Shown here: positions 55,501 to 63,315 of the stretch, in pieces
Layout: each line of letters opens with the position of its first letter
Position numbering within the stretch: the stretch's first letter is position 1
From: Chloroflexota bacterium
GTDB lineage: Bacteria > Chloroflexota > Anaerolineae > Anaerolineales > Villigracilaceae
Assembly (NCBI GenBank): GCA_016213105.1
Contig: JACRBN010000025.1
Span: 372,001 to 436,000, forward strand
Direction of reading: 5' to 3'
DNA: 64,000 nt
Position numbers and translations under genes: made by a program
The notes under the pieces: model-generated
What the model was told of the DNA's origin: nothing
Database searches by the model: none
What the model saw: only the letters and a program-made list of their open reading frames with translations

Positions 55501-56343
55501 CTAATCCTCGCGCTTGTGCCGCGCGATCAGGGTTGGGTTGCGGTTGACGGTGGCCACTTCGGCGGCCACGTTGGGCGCGTAGATCTGCCGCAGGGCGCTC
55601 GTGCTGTAGGGAGACCCCATGCAGACCAGGTCGTAATCGCCCGCCTTGACCTCGGCCAGGATTTCCTCCACGATGTGACCTTCGCGGATTCTGACCGTTG
55701 CCTCGCGTCCGGAGTCCTTGACCATGTCCACGCCCTTGCGCAAAGCCCGTCCAATGGGCGTGTCCGAATCGGCCAGGTGCTCGGCGCTCTTGATGACCTC
55801 GCGGGCGGTAGGATAGTCCAACTCCATGGGCGGGATGACGTGCAGCAGGGTGATGTGCGCCTGCGCCAGTCCCGAGAGGCGCACGGCCAGGTTTTCGGCA
55901 GTCACCTCGTAGCCCAGTCCGCCCACGCAGATCAGCGCCTTGCGCAGGGGCAGGCGCATCTCGGGCACGTACATGATCGGGCCGATAATCTGCTCCATCA
56001 GCGAGTGGATCGAGCGTCCCGTCAGCCAGTGGCGGATCTGCGGCCGGCCGAGCGGACCGATCACCGTGATGAATTCGCCCAGCCTGGCCTCGCGCGGAAT
56101 GACCTCCTCCGCGTTTCCATTCTGGACCTCGAGCCGGTACTCCAGCCCGTTTTGCTCGAACAACTCGACGGCGCGGCCGAAGACATCCTCCAGGGGATGG
56201 TGGTCATCGATCTGGGCGGGATTCAGCTTCTCGGTCACGCCCAGCAAGGTGACCTTGAGCCCGAGCGTTTTCCCCAGCCAGGCGCCATATTCGATGGCGG
56301 GCCAGGTGCCTTTATAGCCGTTGGTGGTAATCAATAATTCCAC
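55501..56343 (-). CDS. Universal stress protein, tandem UspA domains
   Basis: 280 aa with two Usp-like halves: MELLITTNGYKGTWPAIEYGAWLGKTLGLKVTLL starts the first (about 1-140) and KALICVGGLGYEVTAENLAVRLSGLAQAHITLLHV the second. The C-terminal GDYDLVCMGSPYSTSALRQIYAPNVAAEV resembles the GSRG-type nucleotide loop in a changed form. Role in stress or nucleotide sensing is only inferred. It ends the minus-strand operon that starts at cysH. Confidence 0.8.
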   Translation of the reverse strand: MELLITTNGYKGTWPAIEYGAWLGKTLGLKVTLLGVTEKLNPAQIDDHHPLEDVFGRAVELFEQNGLEYRLEVQNGNAEEVIPREARLGEFITVIGPLGRPQIRHWLTGRSIHSLMEQIIGPIMYVPEMRLPLRKALICVGGLGYEVTAENLAVRLSGLAQAHITLLHVIPPMELDYPTAREVIKSAEHLADSDTPIGRALRKGVDMVKDSGREATVRIREGHIVEEILAEVKAGDYDLVCMGSPYSTSALRQIYAPNVAAEVATVNRNPTLIARHKRED

Positions 56344-56355
56344 GTTTAAACTCCA

Positions 56356-56892
56356 CTACCTGAATAAGATGACGCCCAGGACTCCCGCCCCCAACAGGAC
56401 CAGCGGCGAAGGAATATCGAACCATAAAGCGACGGCGCTCAGGGCGGCGATCAACAGGGTGCGGCGGTTGATGCTTTTCTTGCTGCTGGCGCGGAACAAC
56501 TCCCAGGCCACGACCGTGATCAGCGCGGCCACGGCGGGACTCATGCCGGTCACAAAGCCTTCCATCCAGTTTTCATGCTGGAACCTTTGCAGGGTGGCGG
56601 CTACCACCAGCATCATCACCGTGGGCGGCAGGATCGAACCCAGCAGGGCGGTCAGCACACCGGGGATGCCCCCCGCCGCAAAGCCGACGAACATGGCCAG
56701 CTTGAGCGCCTCACTGCCCGGCAGAACGTTCGAGAAACCGACCGCCTCCACGAATTGTGATTCGGTCATGATCTTGCCGACCGCCTCCTTATACAGCAGA
56801 CCAATCGAGGCGGGCCCGGAGGGCGAAAGCAGGTTGACCTTGAGAAACATCCACAACAGGCGCAGCCAGACAGAGAATTTGGATTGATTCAT
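56356..56892 (-). CDS. Chromate-transporter family protein, half-size (second of a pair)
   Basis: 178 aa with about six TM helices and one CHR domain. GPASIGLLYKEAVGK, the GFSNVLPGSEALKLAMFVGFAAGG segment and ILPPTVMMLVV are the family hallmarks, normally involved in chromate or sulphate export/import. Its neighbour at 56889 is homologous; the two would form the usual two-domain transporter. ATG overlaps the neighbour stop. Confidence 0.87.
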   Translation of the reverse strand: MNQSKFSVWLRLLWMFLKVNLLSPSGPASIGLLYKEAVGKIMTESQFVEAVGFSNVLPGSEALKLAMFVGFAAGGIPGVLTALLGSILPPTVMMLVVAATLQRFQHENWMEGFVTGMSPAVAALITVVAWELFRASSKKSINRRTLLIAALSAVALWFDIPSPLVLLGAGVLGVILFR

Positions 56893-57404
56893 GACAGGAA
56901 GAAGACCCCGATGATACCCGCAATCAAAACGACCAGACGCTCGGGCGCCTTCAAGAGCATGGCGACCAGGCTGACGAGACCGATGGCAACACCCATCCAG
57001 GTGGTCCCGCCGCCTTTTTCGAATATCTTCCAGGCCGTGAAGAGCATCAACACGGCGATGGCGGGCGCGAGGCCTTCCACGAAACTGCGCACCCAGGCCT
57101 CACGGCGCAGACGGTGCAGGATCATGGTCACGCCCAGGATGATGACCGTGGGCGGCAGGATCGAGGCCAGCAGCGCGACCAGCCCGCCGGGGATGCCCGC
57201 CACGGCATACCCGATGTACATGGCGAGCTGCAGGGCGTCGCTGCCCGGCAGGACGGAGGAGAGCCCCACCGCCTGCACGAACTGGGCTTCGGTCACCATG
57301 TTGCCGACGACCTCGTGATAGAGCAGGCCCACCGAGGCAGGCCCCGAGGTGCTCAGCAGGTTGACCTTGAGAAAGGTCAGGAAAAGGGTGAGAAGGATAT
57401 CCAA
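56889..57404 (-). CDS. Chromate-transporter family protein, half-size (first of a pair)
   Basis: 171 aa, the same CHR domain as the next gene: GPASVGLLYHEVVGN, GLSSVLPGSDALQLAMYIGYAVAG and ILPPTVIILGV. It starts 14 nt after elp3 and overlaps the partner gene. Its place after cysH suggests that the pair may carry sulphate rather than chromate, but that is inference. Confidence 0.87.
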   Translation of the reverse strand: MDILLTLFLTFLKVNLLSTSGPASVGLLYHEVVGNMVTEAQFVQAVGLSSVLPGSDALQLAMYIGYAVAGIPGGLVALLASILPPTVIILGVTMILHRLRREAWVRSFVEGLAPAIAVLMLFTAWKIFEKGGGTTWMGVAIGLVSLVAMLLKAPERLVVLIAGIIGVFFLS

Positions 57405-57418
57405 GAGTTGAATTCCGT

Positions 57419-59068
57419 TTATGGTTGGAGGGATTTGACGAGATACAGTTCGCCGCGCTCGAAGCCGCGCTCGAGATAATACTGGCGTGTGCCGACCGCC
57501 GCGATGACGGCCATGCGACGGTACCCGCGCGCCTGCGCCACGGAGTCGGCTTCGCGCAGCAGGCGTGTGCCCAAGCCCGCGTGTTGGGCTGCGCCAGTCT
57601 GCTCCGCGCCCACGGCCAGGGATTGACCGTAGACATGCACTTCGCGGATCAGCGCCGCGCCGTCCAGGTCGCGCAGTCCCGTTTGGGGTGAGTCCGCATT
57701 TGGCAGGGACAAGCGGATGAAGCCCGCCAGCCCGTCGTCGGGCGTGACGAAGGAGATGAAATGCTCCTCGGCGGTCCCCGTTTGATAGATCAGATCATCC
57801 AGCCGCAACTGTCCCGCGCTGACGGGCTTTCCGCGCACCTCGCGGCAGCGCACACATTCACAATGCGTCCCGCGCCGCTTCATCTCATCGTGGATGTCCT
57901 GGCGCAGACTGGTGCGGCGGTTGCCCTCCACCACGTTCGTGGAAGGGATGTCGCGGATGACGCGGTTGACACGGCAGTAGCGCGGGATGGTCGGTTTGAT
58001 GTCCGCGATCAGGTCGATCAGTTCCTGCATGGTGTAGGGCTTGAACTCGCCGCGCTGCCAGTATTCGTACAACTCGGCGTTGGCGAGCAGTTGATTCGGG
58101 TAGATCTTGATCTCATCGGGACAGAAGCCGTCCCACAGGCGGGCGAAGTCGGCGCGGTCCGATGCGGGCGTGGCGCCCAGCAGGTTGGGCATCCAGTGCA
58201 GGACGACTTTAAATCCCGCCGCGCGCAGCAGTGCCACCGCCTTGCGCGTGGACTCGACATCGTGCCCGCGCTGGTTGAGTTCGAGGATGCGGTCATCCAG
58301 GCTTTGCGCGCCCATCTGCACCTTGGTCACGCCCAGGTGACGCAGCCAGCGCAGCTCGTCGGGCGTGATCTCGTCCGGGCGGGTCTCGATGACCAGGCCC
58401 ACGTTGCGGTGCAGGGCGGTTTCGTTGAGGATTTGTGCTTCGGTCAGGCTACCATCTATCCCCTCATTTTTCGGAGCCAAATGGGGGAATGCCGAAGGCA
58501 GGGGGGTATTCATCGCATCGAAGCAGCGCTGGACGAACCACTCCTGGTAGTCGCGCCGGTACGAAGACCAGGTCCCGCCCAGGATGAGCAGTTCGATCTT
58601 GTCGGTGGGATGCCCGAGCGCCTCCAGCGATACGATGCGCGAGGCCACCTGCGCATACGGGTCGAAGTCGTGTTCGAGGCCGCGCATGGCGCCCGGCTCG
58701 TCGGGCAGATAACTCTTGGGCATGCGCACATCGGTGGGGCAGAAGATGCACTTGCCCGGGCAGGGATAGGGCTTGGTCAGCACGGTGACCGTGGTCACGC
58801 CCGAGAGCGTGCGCACCGGCTTCATGCGGATGCGCTCCAGCAGGGCGGCATCCTCCTCGATCAGGTCGGCCTCCACCATTTGCTGGTAGGCCGCCACCAG
58901 CATGGCCTTGCCCAGGTACCCGCCGCCGGGCGCAGGGTGGGTGCGCAGCGCCTTCATGACCTCACGCCCCGCGCGGATTTCCTCCAGCACGCGGCGGGCG
59001 AGCTCGAGCTTTTCGGGGGTGAGCGCCTGCCTGGCGCGCCAGAGTTCCTGGCGTTCATTCAGGTTCAT
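57419..59068 (-). CDS. elp3: Elp3-type radical SAM/acetyltransferase for tRNA wobble uridine
   Basis: 549 aa from ATG 59068, which overlaps the cysH stop by ATGA. The radical SAM part has the cluster CPGKCIFCPTD, GGTWSSYRRDYQEWF, VIETRPDEITPDELRWLRHLGVTKVQMG as separate motifs, and IKIYPNQLLANAELYEYW. The C-terminal GNAT domain has HAGLGTRLLREADSVAQARGYRRMAVIAAVGTR. The enzyme adds a carboxymethyl group to U34 in archaea and eukaryotes; some bacteria, including Dehalococcoides, also have it. It is the second gene of the operon. Confidence 0.93.
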   Translation of the reverse strand: MNLNERQELWRARQALTPEKLELARRVLEEIRAGREVMKALRTHPAPGGGYLGKAMLVAAYQQMVEADLIEEDAALLERIRMKPVRTLSGVTTVTVLTKPYPCPGKCIFCPTDVRMPKSYLPDEPGAMRGLEHDFDPYAQVASRIVSLEALGHPTDKIELLILGGTWSSYRRDYQEWFVQRCFDAMNTPLPSAFPHLAPKNEGIDGSLTEAQILNETALHRNVGLVIETRPDEITPDELRWLRHLGVTKVQMGAQSLDDRILELNQRGHDVESTRKAVALLRAAGFKVVLHWMPNLLGATPASDRADFARLWDGFCPDEIKIYPNQLLANAELYEYWQRGEFKPYTMQELIDLIADIKPTIPRYCRVNRVIRDIPSTNVVEGNRRTSLRQDIHDEMKRRGTHCECVRCREVRGKPVSAGQLRLDDLIYQTGTAEEHFISFVTPDDGLAGFIRLSLPNADSPQTGLRDLDGAALIREVHVYGQSLAVGAEQTGAAQHAGLGTRLLREADSVAQARGYRRMAVIAAVGTRQYYLERGFERGELYLVKSLQP

Positions 59069-59823
59069 TTCGAGGTTCCGTTCAAGGCGGGGTGCAGGAT
59101 GAACTCGGGCTGGGCCTCGCCGAGGTTCTTCTCGAACAGGGTGGTGTGCAGTCCGCATTCGGTCTTGCCGCGCCCAACCCAGCGGCCCGCGCGCTCGTCG
59201 TCGTTGACGCCAACGGCCAAGGTGCAGGGCGCACAGCCCACGCTGCGAAAGCCCTTCTCGAACAGCGGATGCGCGGGCAGGTCGTGCTCCTTCATGTAAG
59301 CCTGGACATCCCAACGGGTCCAATTCAACAGCGGATTGACCTTGAGCAATCCATCCTTTTGGATTTCCAAAATCTGGGCGCCCGCCCGCTCGGAGGTTTG
59401 GTCGCGGCGGATGCCGCTGATCCAGGCCAGCTTTTGGTGCATGGCCGTCTGCATGGGCAGCACTTTGTGGATGTAACAGCACAGGTTGGGGTCTTCGAGC
59501 GGCAGGCTGCGCACATTCTGGCGGGCAAAGGTATCCCAGCGTGCGTCGCGGCGCAGGTCGATCACGTTCAGATTCCACTTGTGGGCCAGTTCCTCGCGGA
59601 ACATCAACGTCTCCCAAAAGTGATAGCCTGTGTCCAGAAAAAAGATGGGCAGGTCGGGTTTGATGCGCGTTGCCATGTACAGCAGCGGCACGCTCTGCGT
59701 CTGGAACGATGAACTCAGCACGATGGCCGGCCAAAACGTCTCCACGGCCCAGGCGATGATCTCCTGCGGCGATTTCGACTCCAATTCCTGGGAGAGGCGC
59801 CTGACCTCATAGGGTAAAAACAT
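59065..59823 (-). CDS. cysH: Phosphoadenylyl/adenylyl-sulphate reductase
   Basis: Reduces APS or PAPS to sulphite in assimilation. 252 aa. IVLSSSFQTQSVPLLYMA and FLDTGYHFWET are the PP-loop-like start, NLCCYIHKVLPM and FRSVGCAPCTLAVGVNDDERAG provide CC...CxxC, indicating the iron-sulphur (APS) type, and TECGLHT is the C-terminal catalytic Cys. It starts a minus-strand operon with elp3, two CHR transporters and a Usp gene. Leaderless: TATAAT lies exactly six bases before the ATG. Confidence 0.94.
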   Translation of the reverse strand: MFLPYEVRRLSQELESKSPQEIIAWAVETFWPAIVLSSSFQTQSVPLLYMATRIKPDLPIFFLDTGYHFWETLMFREELAHKWNLNVIDLRRDARWDTFARQNVRSLPLEDPNLCCYIHKVLPMQTAMHQKLAWISGIRRDQTSERAGAQILEIQKDGLLKVNPLLNWTRWDVQAYMKEHDLPAHPLFEKGFRSVGCAPCTLAVGVNDDERAGRWVGRGKTECGLHTTLFEKNLGEAQPEFILHPALNGTSK

Positions 59824-59852
59824 GTCGGCATTATACCCGTTATAATGACCCC
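59824..59852. promoter_or_regulatory. Divergent leaderless promoters between cysH and a methyltransferase gene
   Basis: The 29-bp gap holds TATAAT boxes facing both ways: 59830-59835 for cysH (minus) and 59841-59846 for the methyltransferase (plus). Each is followed by six bases and then ATG. The mRNAs would start at the start codon, so no RBS is needed. Confidence 0.65.
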
Positions 59853-60608
59853 ATGAATTCGGCCACTGCCGCGCGCCTGATCGCCATCAACCGCGAGTTC
59901 TACGACCAGTTCGGGGATGCCTTCTCCGCCACCCGCGGACGCCTCCAGCCTGGCGTATTGCGGATTTTGGACTCACTGCGCGGCGACGAGTCGATCCTCG
60001 ACCTGGGATGCGGCAACGGCGAAGTGGCGCGCGAACTGGCCCGCCGCGGCCACCGCGCCCCCTACCTCGGCCTGGACTTCAGCCTGCCCCTGCTGCGGGC
60101 GGCCGAGTCCCCGCTGACGGGATTCCACGCGCAATTCCGCGAAGCGGATATTACGTCTCCGGGGTGGACGGAAAACGTTAAACGTTTAACGGCCCGCCCT
60201 GAGCTTGTCGAAGGGTTAAACGTTGTCCTTTCTTTTGCTGTATTCCATCACATTCCCAGCGAAGAGATCCGTTTGAATCTTTTTCGCACTGTTCATGAAC
60301 TGCTCGTCGATGACGGCCGCTTCATCCTCTCCAACTGGCAATTCCTGAACAGCGAAAAACTCAAGGCGCGCATCCAGCCTTGGGAGCTGGCAGGGCTCAC
60401 CTCCGCTGACGTGGACGCGGGCGACCATCTGCTCGACTGGAAGCGCGGCGGCACAGGTCTGCGTTACGCCCATCACTTCTCCGCGGAGGAACTCTCCGCG
60501 CTGGCCAGGCAGACGGGATTCCGCGTGGTTGATTCGTTTTTGTCGGATGGCGAGGGCGGCAGGCTGGGCTTGTACCAGGTGTGGGTAAAAAACGGAATGC
60601 GGACTTAA
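59853..60608 (+). CDS. Class I SAM-dependent methyltransferase with in-frame repeat insertion
   Basis: 251 aa. SAM motif I LDLGCGNGEVARELARRG, acidic LGLDFSLPLLRAAE and post-motif VLSFAVFHHIPSEE are clear. Between EADITSPGWTENV and VLSFAVFHHI sits KRLTARPELVEGLNV, encoded by a dispersed repeat (60174-60223), probably in a loop. Substrate unknown. Its promoter is leaderless (TATAAT six bases before ATG). Confidence 0.83.
   Translation: MNSATAARLIAINREFYDQFGDAFSATRGRLQPGVLRILDSLRGDESILDLGCGNGEVARELARRGHRAPYLGLDFSLPLLRAAESPLTGFHAQFREADITSPGWTENVKRLTARPELVEGLNVVLSFAVFHHIPSEEIRLNLFRTVHELLVDDGRFILSNWQFLNSEKLKARIQPWELAGLTSADVDAGDHLLDWKRGGTGLRYAHHFSAEELSALARQTGFRVVDSFLSDGEGGRLGLYQVWVKNGMRT
60174..60223 (+). 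repeat. Dispersed repeat CCCTGAGCTTGTCGAAGGG in a methyltransferase
   Basis: The 19-bp core at 60197-60215 is flanked by AACGTTTAA/TTAAACGTT. The same 19-mer occurs in reverse at 62407-62425. It is translated in frame as part of the protein. Confidence 0.75.
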
Positions 60609-60619
60609 GTCCGCATTCC
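60594..60619. repeat. Perfect 26-bp palindrome at the methyltransferase 3' end
   Basis: GGAATGCGGACTT is followed directly by its complement AAGTCCGCATTCC. It includes the methyltransferase stop codon. A shorter relative is at 33391. It may end transcripts or be a dispersed palindrome. Confidence 0.65.
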
Positions 60620-60628
60620 TGTTTCATC

Positions 60629-61024
60629 TCAACGCAGGACCGGCTTCCTGCCGGTGTACCTTTCGATCAGGCTGACGATTTCATTCAGCAACTGCACGAT
60701 GGCTTTGTCCCCGAATGCATCGCTGTTCCACAGTTGCACGCTGTGCAGGGTCTCGCGGGCTGAAAGCGCGAATCCCAGCATGGCTTCATCGGGTATGCCC
60801 GGGCCGGGCGACGAGGGGCGCTGTTCGAAAGCCGCGCCCGAGATCAGGCCCCAGAGCAGGTCCGTCTCGTCCACCGACAACTGGAACGGGCCAAATTTGG
60901 TCACCGAACCCAGCACGTCATGCTCCACCATTAAATGACCGTTCTCATCCGCATGCAGCTTCCATTCCCCAAAACCGTGGAAGTGGTACGCGCCTCCGCT
61001 CGAAAAAGCAAAATATCGGATCAT
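60629..61024 (-). CDS. Conserved hypothetical protein
   Basis: 131 aa. MIRYFAFSSGGAYHFHGFGEW, then LMVEHDVLGSVTKFGPFQLSVDETDLLWGLI and a C-terminal helix LLNEIVSLIERYTGRKPVLR. It has no TM helix and no recognised family. A TAGACT-like box lies six bases before the ATG, another possible leaderless start. Confidence 0.55.
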   Translation of the reverse strand: MIRYFAFSSGGAYHFHGFGEWKLHADENGHLMVEHDVLGSVTKFGPFQLSVDETDLLWGLISGAAFEQRPSSPGPGIPDEAMLGFALSARETLHSVQLWNSDAFGDKAIVQLLNEIVSLIERYTGRKPVLR

Positions 61025-61067
61025 GAATGGAGTCTATCCCCAAACGAGCGGCGGTAAAATAGCCAAT

Positions 61068-61889
61068 ATGTCTCATTCATCCACCTGGCGTTTGCTGCGA
61101 ACTCCCCCCGCCCGCGGGGCCTGGAACATGGCCCTGGACGAAGCCATCCTCGAACACATCCACCGCGGCGACTCGCTGCCGACCCTGCGGCTATACGCAT
61201 GGTCGCCAGCCTGCCTCTCGCTTGGGCATGCTCAATCCTACGCGGACGTGGACATGCTCCGCCTGCAAGCCCGCGGCTGGGACGTGGTGCGCCGTCTGAC
61301 CGGCGGCCGCGCCATCCTGCACACCGACGAGTTGACCTACTCCGTGGCCACTCCCGCCGATGAACCGCGTGTAGCGGGCACTGTACTCGAATCCTACAAC
61401 CGCCTGGCCCGGGCTTTGCTGCGCGCTGTACAAATGCTTGGCCTGCCCGTAGAGATGAAGGAACACGCAGGCGCGTCTGGCCCGTCGCTCAACCCGGTCT
61501 GCTTCGAGGTGCCGTCCACGTACGAGATCACGGTCAACGGCAGGAAGTTGATCGGCTCGGCCCAGGCGCGTAAGCGGGAAGGTGTGCTGCAACACGGCTC
61601 CCTGCCTCTGAGCGGCGACCTGACGCGCATCTGCCAGGCGCTGCTCTTCACGGACGAATTCGCCCGCGAAGAGGCCGCCGCGCGCCTGCTGGCCCGCGCC
61701 ACGACGGTCGAGTCCGTGCTCGGTCACCCCGTGGATTGGGAGACTGCCGCGCAGGCCTTCATCCACGCGTTCGAGAGCGAATTGGGATTGACGTTCGAAG
61801 AAGGGGAAGTTTCAAAATCCGAGCTGGCGCGCGCCGAAGAATTGATCAGGGACAAATACGCGCATCCCGCCTGGACGGAGAGATCATGA
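61068..61889 (+). CDS. Lipoate-protein ligase A family protein
   Basis: Attaches lipoate (or a similar cofactor) to dehydrogenase subunits. 273 aa. WNMALDEAILEHI, LSLGHAQSYADVDMLRL, RRLTGGRAILHTDELTYSVA and GRKLIGSAQARKREGVLQHGSLPL are the LplA/LipB-type motifs, with the lipoyl-AMP Lys in KLIGSAQ. TAAAAT lies seven bases before the ATG. The 3' end overlaps the opposite-strand gene by six bases. Confidence 0.88.
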   Translation: MSHSSTWRLLRTPPARGAWNMALDEAILEHIHRGDSLPTLRLYAWSPACLSLGHAQSYADVDMLRLQARGWDVVRRLTGGRAILHTDELTYSVATPADEPRVAGTVLESYNRLARALLRAVQMLGLPVEMKEHAGASGPSLNPVCFEVPSTYEITVNGRKLIGSAQARKREGVLQHGSLPLSGDLTRICQALLFTDEFAREEAAARLLARATTVESVLGHPVDWETAAQAFIHAFESELGLTFEEGEVSKSELARAEELIRDKYAHPAWTERS

Positions 61890-62348
61890 TTTCAGCCGTA
61901 CCCAGCGCAGAAAGATACGGCCAGATAAAACAAAAATCCCCCAATACATGCTTCCCCACAGGCTGCCATCAAAAGCGATTGTAAACAGGCCTCTAAAATC
62001 GATGGGCCCGGCCAACACACCAATCCAAAGGCTCACTATGCCGGTAATCAGGAAAACACTCACAGCAAAAGCAGGGGTGTGCAGCCAAAATTTCCAGTGG
62101 AGTATTTCAACAAGCAAAAGATCGAAAGCGCTCGATAAAACTGCGAAGAAGAAAAGATAGAAAAGGGAACAGCAACAAACGAACATTCCCGAGTCGGGAT
62201 GGAGACTTGCGGAGGAGTATTCCCCCGTCATCACCCACTCCACAGCAGGATTGACATAAGCCCAGATCAAAATGGGAAATGGCAAACTGAGAAAAGCAGC
62301 AAAAAAATGTCGAAGAAGATGTTCCCCTGCCCTGGTCGCATAATTCAT
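61884..62348 (-). CDS. Small membrane protein, AT-rich
   Basis: 154 aa from ATG 62348 (GAGGAGG upstream). About five hydrophobic helices (FAAFLSLPFPILIWAYV, LFYLFFFAVLSSAFDLL, FAVSVFLITGIVSLWIGVL and a C-terminal one). No family recognised. AT-richer than the flanking genes. A repeat lies upstream at 62407. Confidence 0.6.
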   Translation of the reverse strand: MNYATRAGEHLLRHFFAAFLSLPFPILIWAYVNPAVEWVMTGEYSSASLHPDSGMFVCCCSLFYLFFFAVLSSAFDLLLVEILHWKFWLHTPAFAVSVFLITGIVSLWIGVLAGPIDFRGLFTIAFDGSLWGSMYWGIFVLSGRIFLRWVRLKS

Positions 62349-62406
62349 GACATCCTCCTCGATGCTGTTCTGAGGCCTAAAGGAAGGTTGCAGGCCAACC
62401 ACCCAA

Positions 62407-62425
62407 CCCTTCGACAAGCTCAGGG
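62407..62425 (-). repeat. Dispersed repeat CCCTGAGCTTGTCGAAGGG (reverse copy)
   Basis: Identical 19-mer to 60197-60215 on the opposite strand, here in intergenic DNA. Just after it lies a run of AACCTTTGACC/TTCGAC units (62437-62468). Confidence 0.75.
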
Positions 62426-62467
62426 CAACGCCTGCAACCTTTGACCTTCGACTTTCGACCTTCGACT

Positions 62468-63148
62468 TTAATGCACGAAGATCACCGTCTTATATCCCAA
62501 CGCATTGAAGAACCTGAGCAGGTACGCCTCGGCGTTGGTCTGGGCCTGTTGCAGGATGCCATCCTCCAGCGCGGCCTTGCGGATCTCATCCTCCGCCGAC
62601 TGGCGCGCCAGCGTTTCGAGGTCCACGGTCTGCTTGGTCAGCAGGCCTGTCTCGCGGGTGTAGACATAGGATTTCTGATTGTCGAGCGTCGCCACGAAGA
62701 TTTCCGCCGAAGGCAGGCGCACGTTCAACACATCGTTGATCAGTACCATGTCGCCCGGCTGGATCTTCTCCATGTCGACGCCGGCGATGACGACGCCGTG
62801 CGCCACGAACAGCATGCGGTCGCCGAACAGGAAGTCGAACGTGCCCTGGTTTTGCTCGGCGGTGATGACCTTTTCCACGCTATACTGAATGGTCTCCAGG
62901 CGGGCCAGCGCGCGCACATCGTAAATGTACGTGACCGGGTCGGGGATGATCGTGGGCGTGGGATTCATCATCTGCGCCACCTGGGTTTGCAAAGCCTGAT
63001 TGGCCTCGTTCACCTGCTGGAACGGAGCGGATGCCTGCTGCGCGACCTGCGAGGTCATCTCGCGGACGGTCTGCACGATAAAGTACACGCCCGCCAGCAG
63101 CACCACCAGGATCAAAACCGAGAACAGCACATTTCCGTTATTTTTCAT
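62468..63148 (-). CDS. DUF4230 membrane-anchored protein
   Basis: 226 aa. N-terminal TM helix (VLFSVLILVVLLAGVYFIV), then a Gln-rich coiled region (about 30-65) and a domain with LARLETIQYSVEKVITAEQNQ, LFVAHGVVIAGVDMEKI and INDVLNVRLPSAEIFVATLDN. This is the DUF4230 pattern. Function is unknown; such proteins may be envelope-associated. Confidence 0.78.
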   Translation of the reverse strand: MKNNGNVLFSVLILVVLLAGVYFIVQTVREMTSQVAQQASAPFQQVNEANQALQTQVAQMMNPTPTIIPDPVTYIYDVRALARLETIQYSVEKVITAEQNQGTFDFLFGDRMLFVAHGVVIAGVDMEKIQPGDMVLINDVLNVRLPSAEIFVATLDNQKSYVYTRETGLLTKQTVDLETLARQSAEDEIRKAALEDGILQQAQTNAEAYLLRFFNALGYKTVIFVH

Positions 63149-63315
63149 TTGGTCTCCTTCTGAAACTTGTCCTATTATAGCAACCTAAAGTATCATTGCG
63201 GGCATACATTCCTGCAAATTCCAAACCGCCTCCTTTCTGGATCGCACGCGCCGAATTAGTCAAACCCATTTTCGAAGATCGACCCCGCATAGGACCCACC
63301 CCAACAGTAGCCATA

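Noticed and set aside
57419-59734. 771-residue reading for Elp3
   Set aside because: The extension is an out-of-frame copy of cysH. The ATG at 59068 overlaps the cysH stop and matches Elp3 length.
59841-59846. Mobile-element attachment site at the cysH/methyltransferase gap
   Set aside because: The inverted symmetry is explained by two TATAAT boxes in opposite directions; no integrase or duplication is seen.
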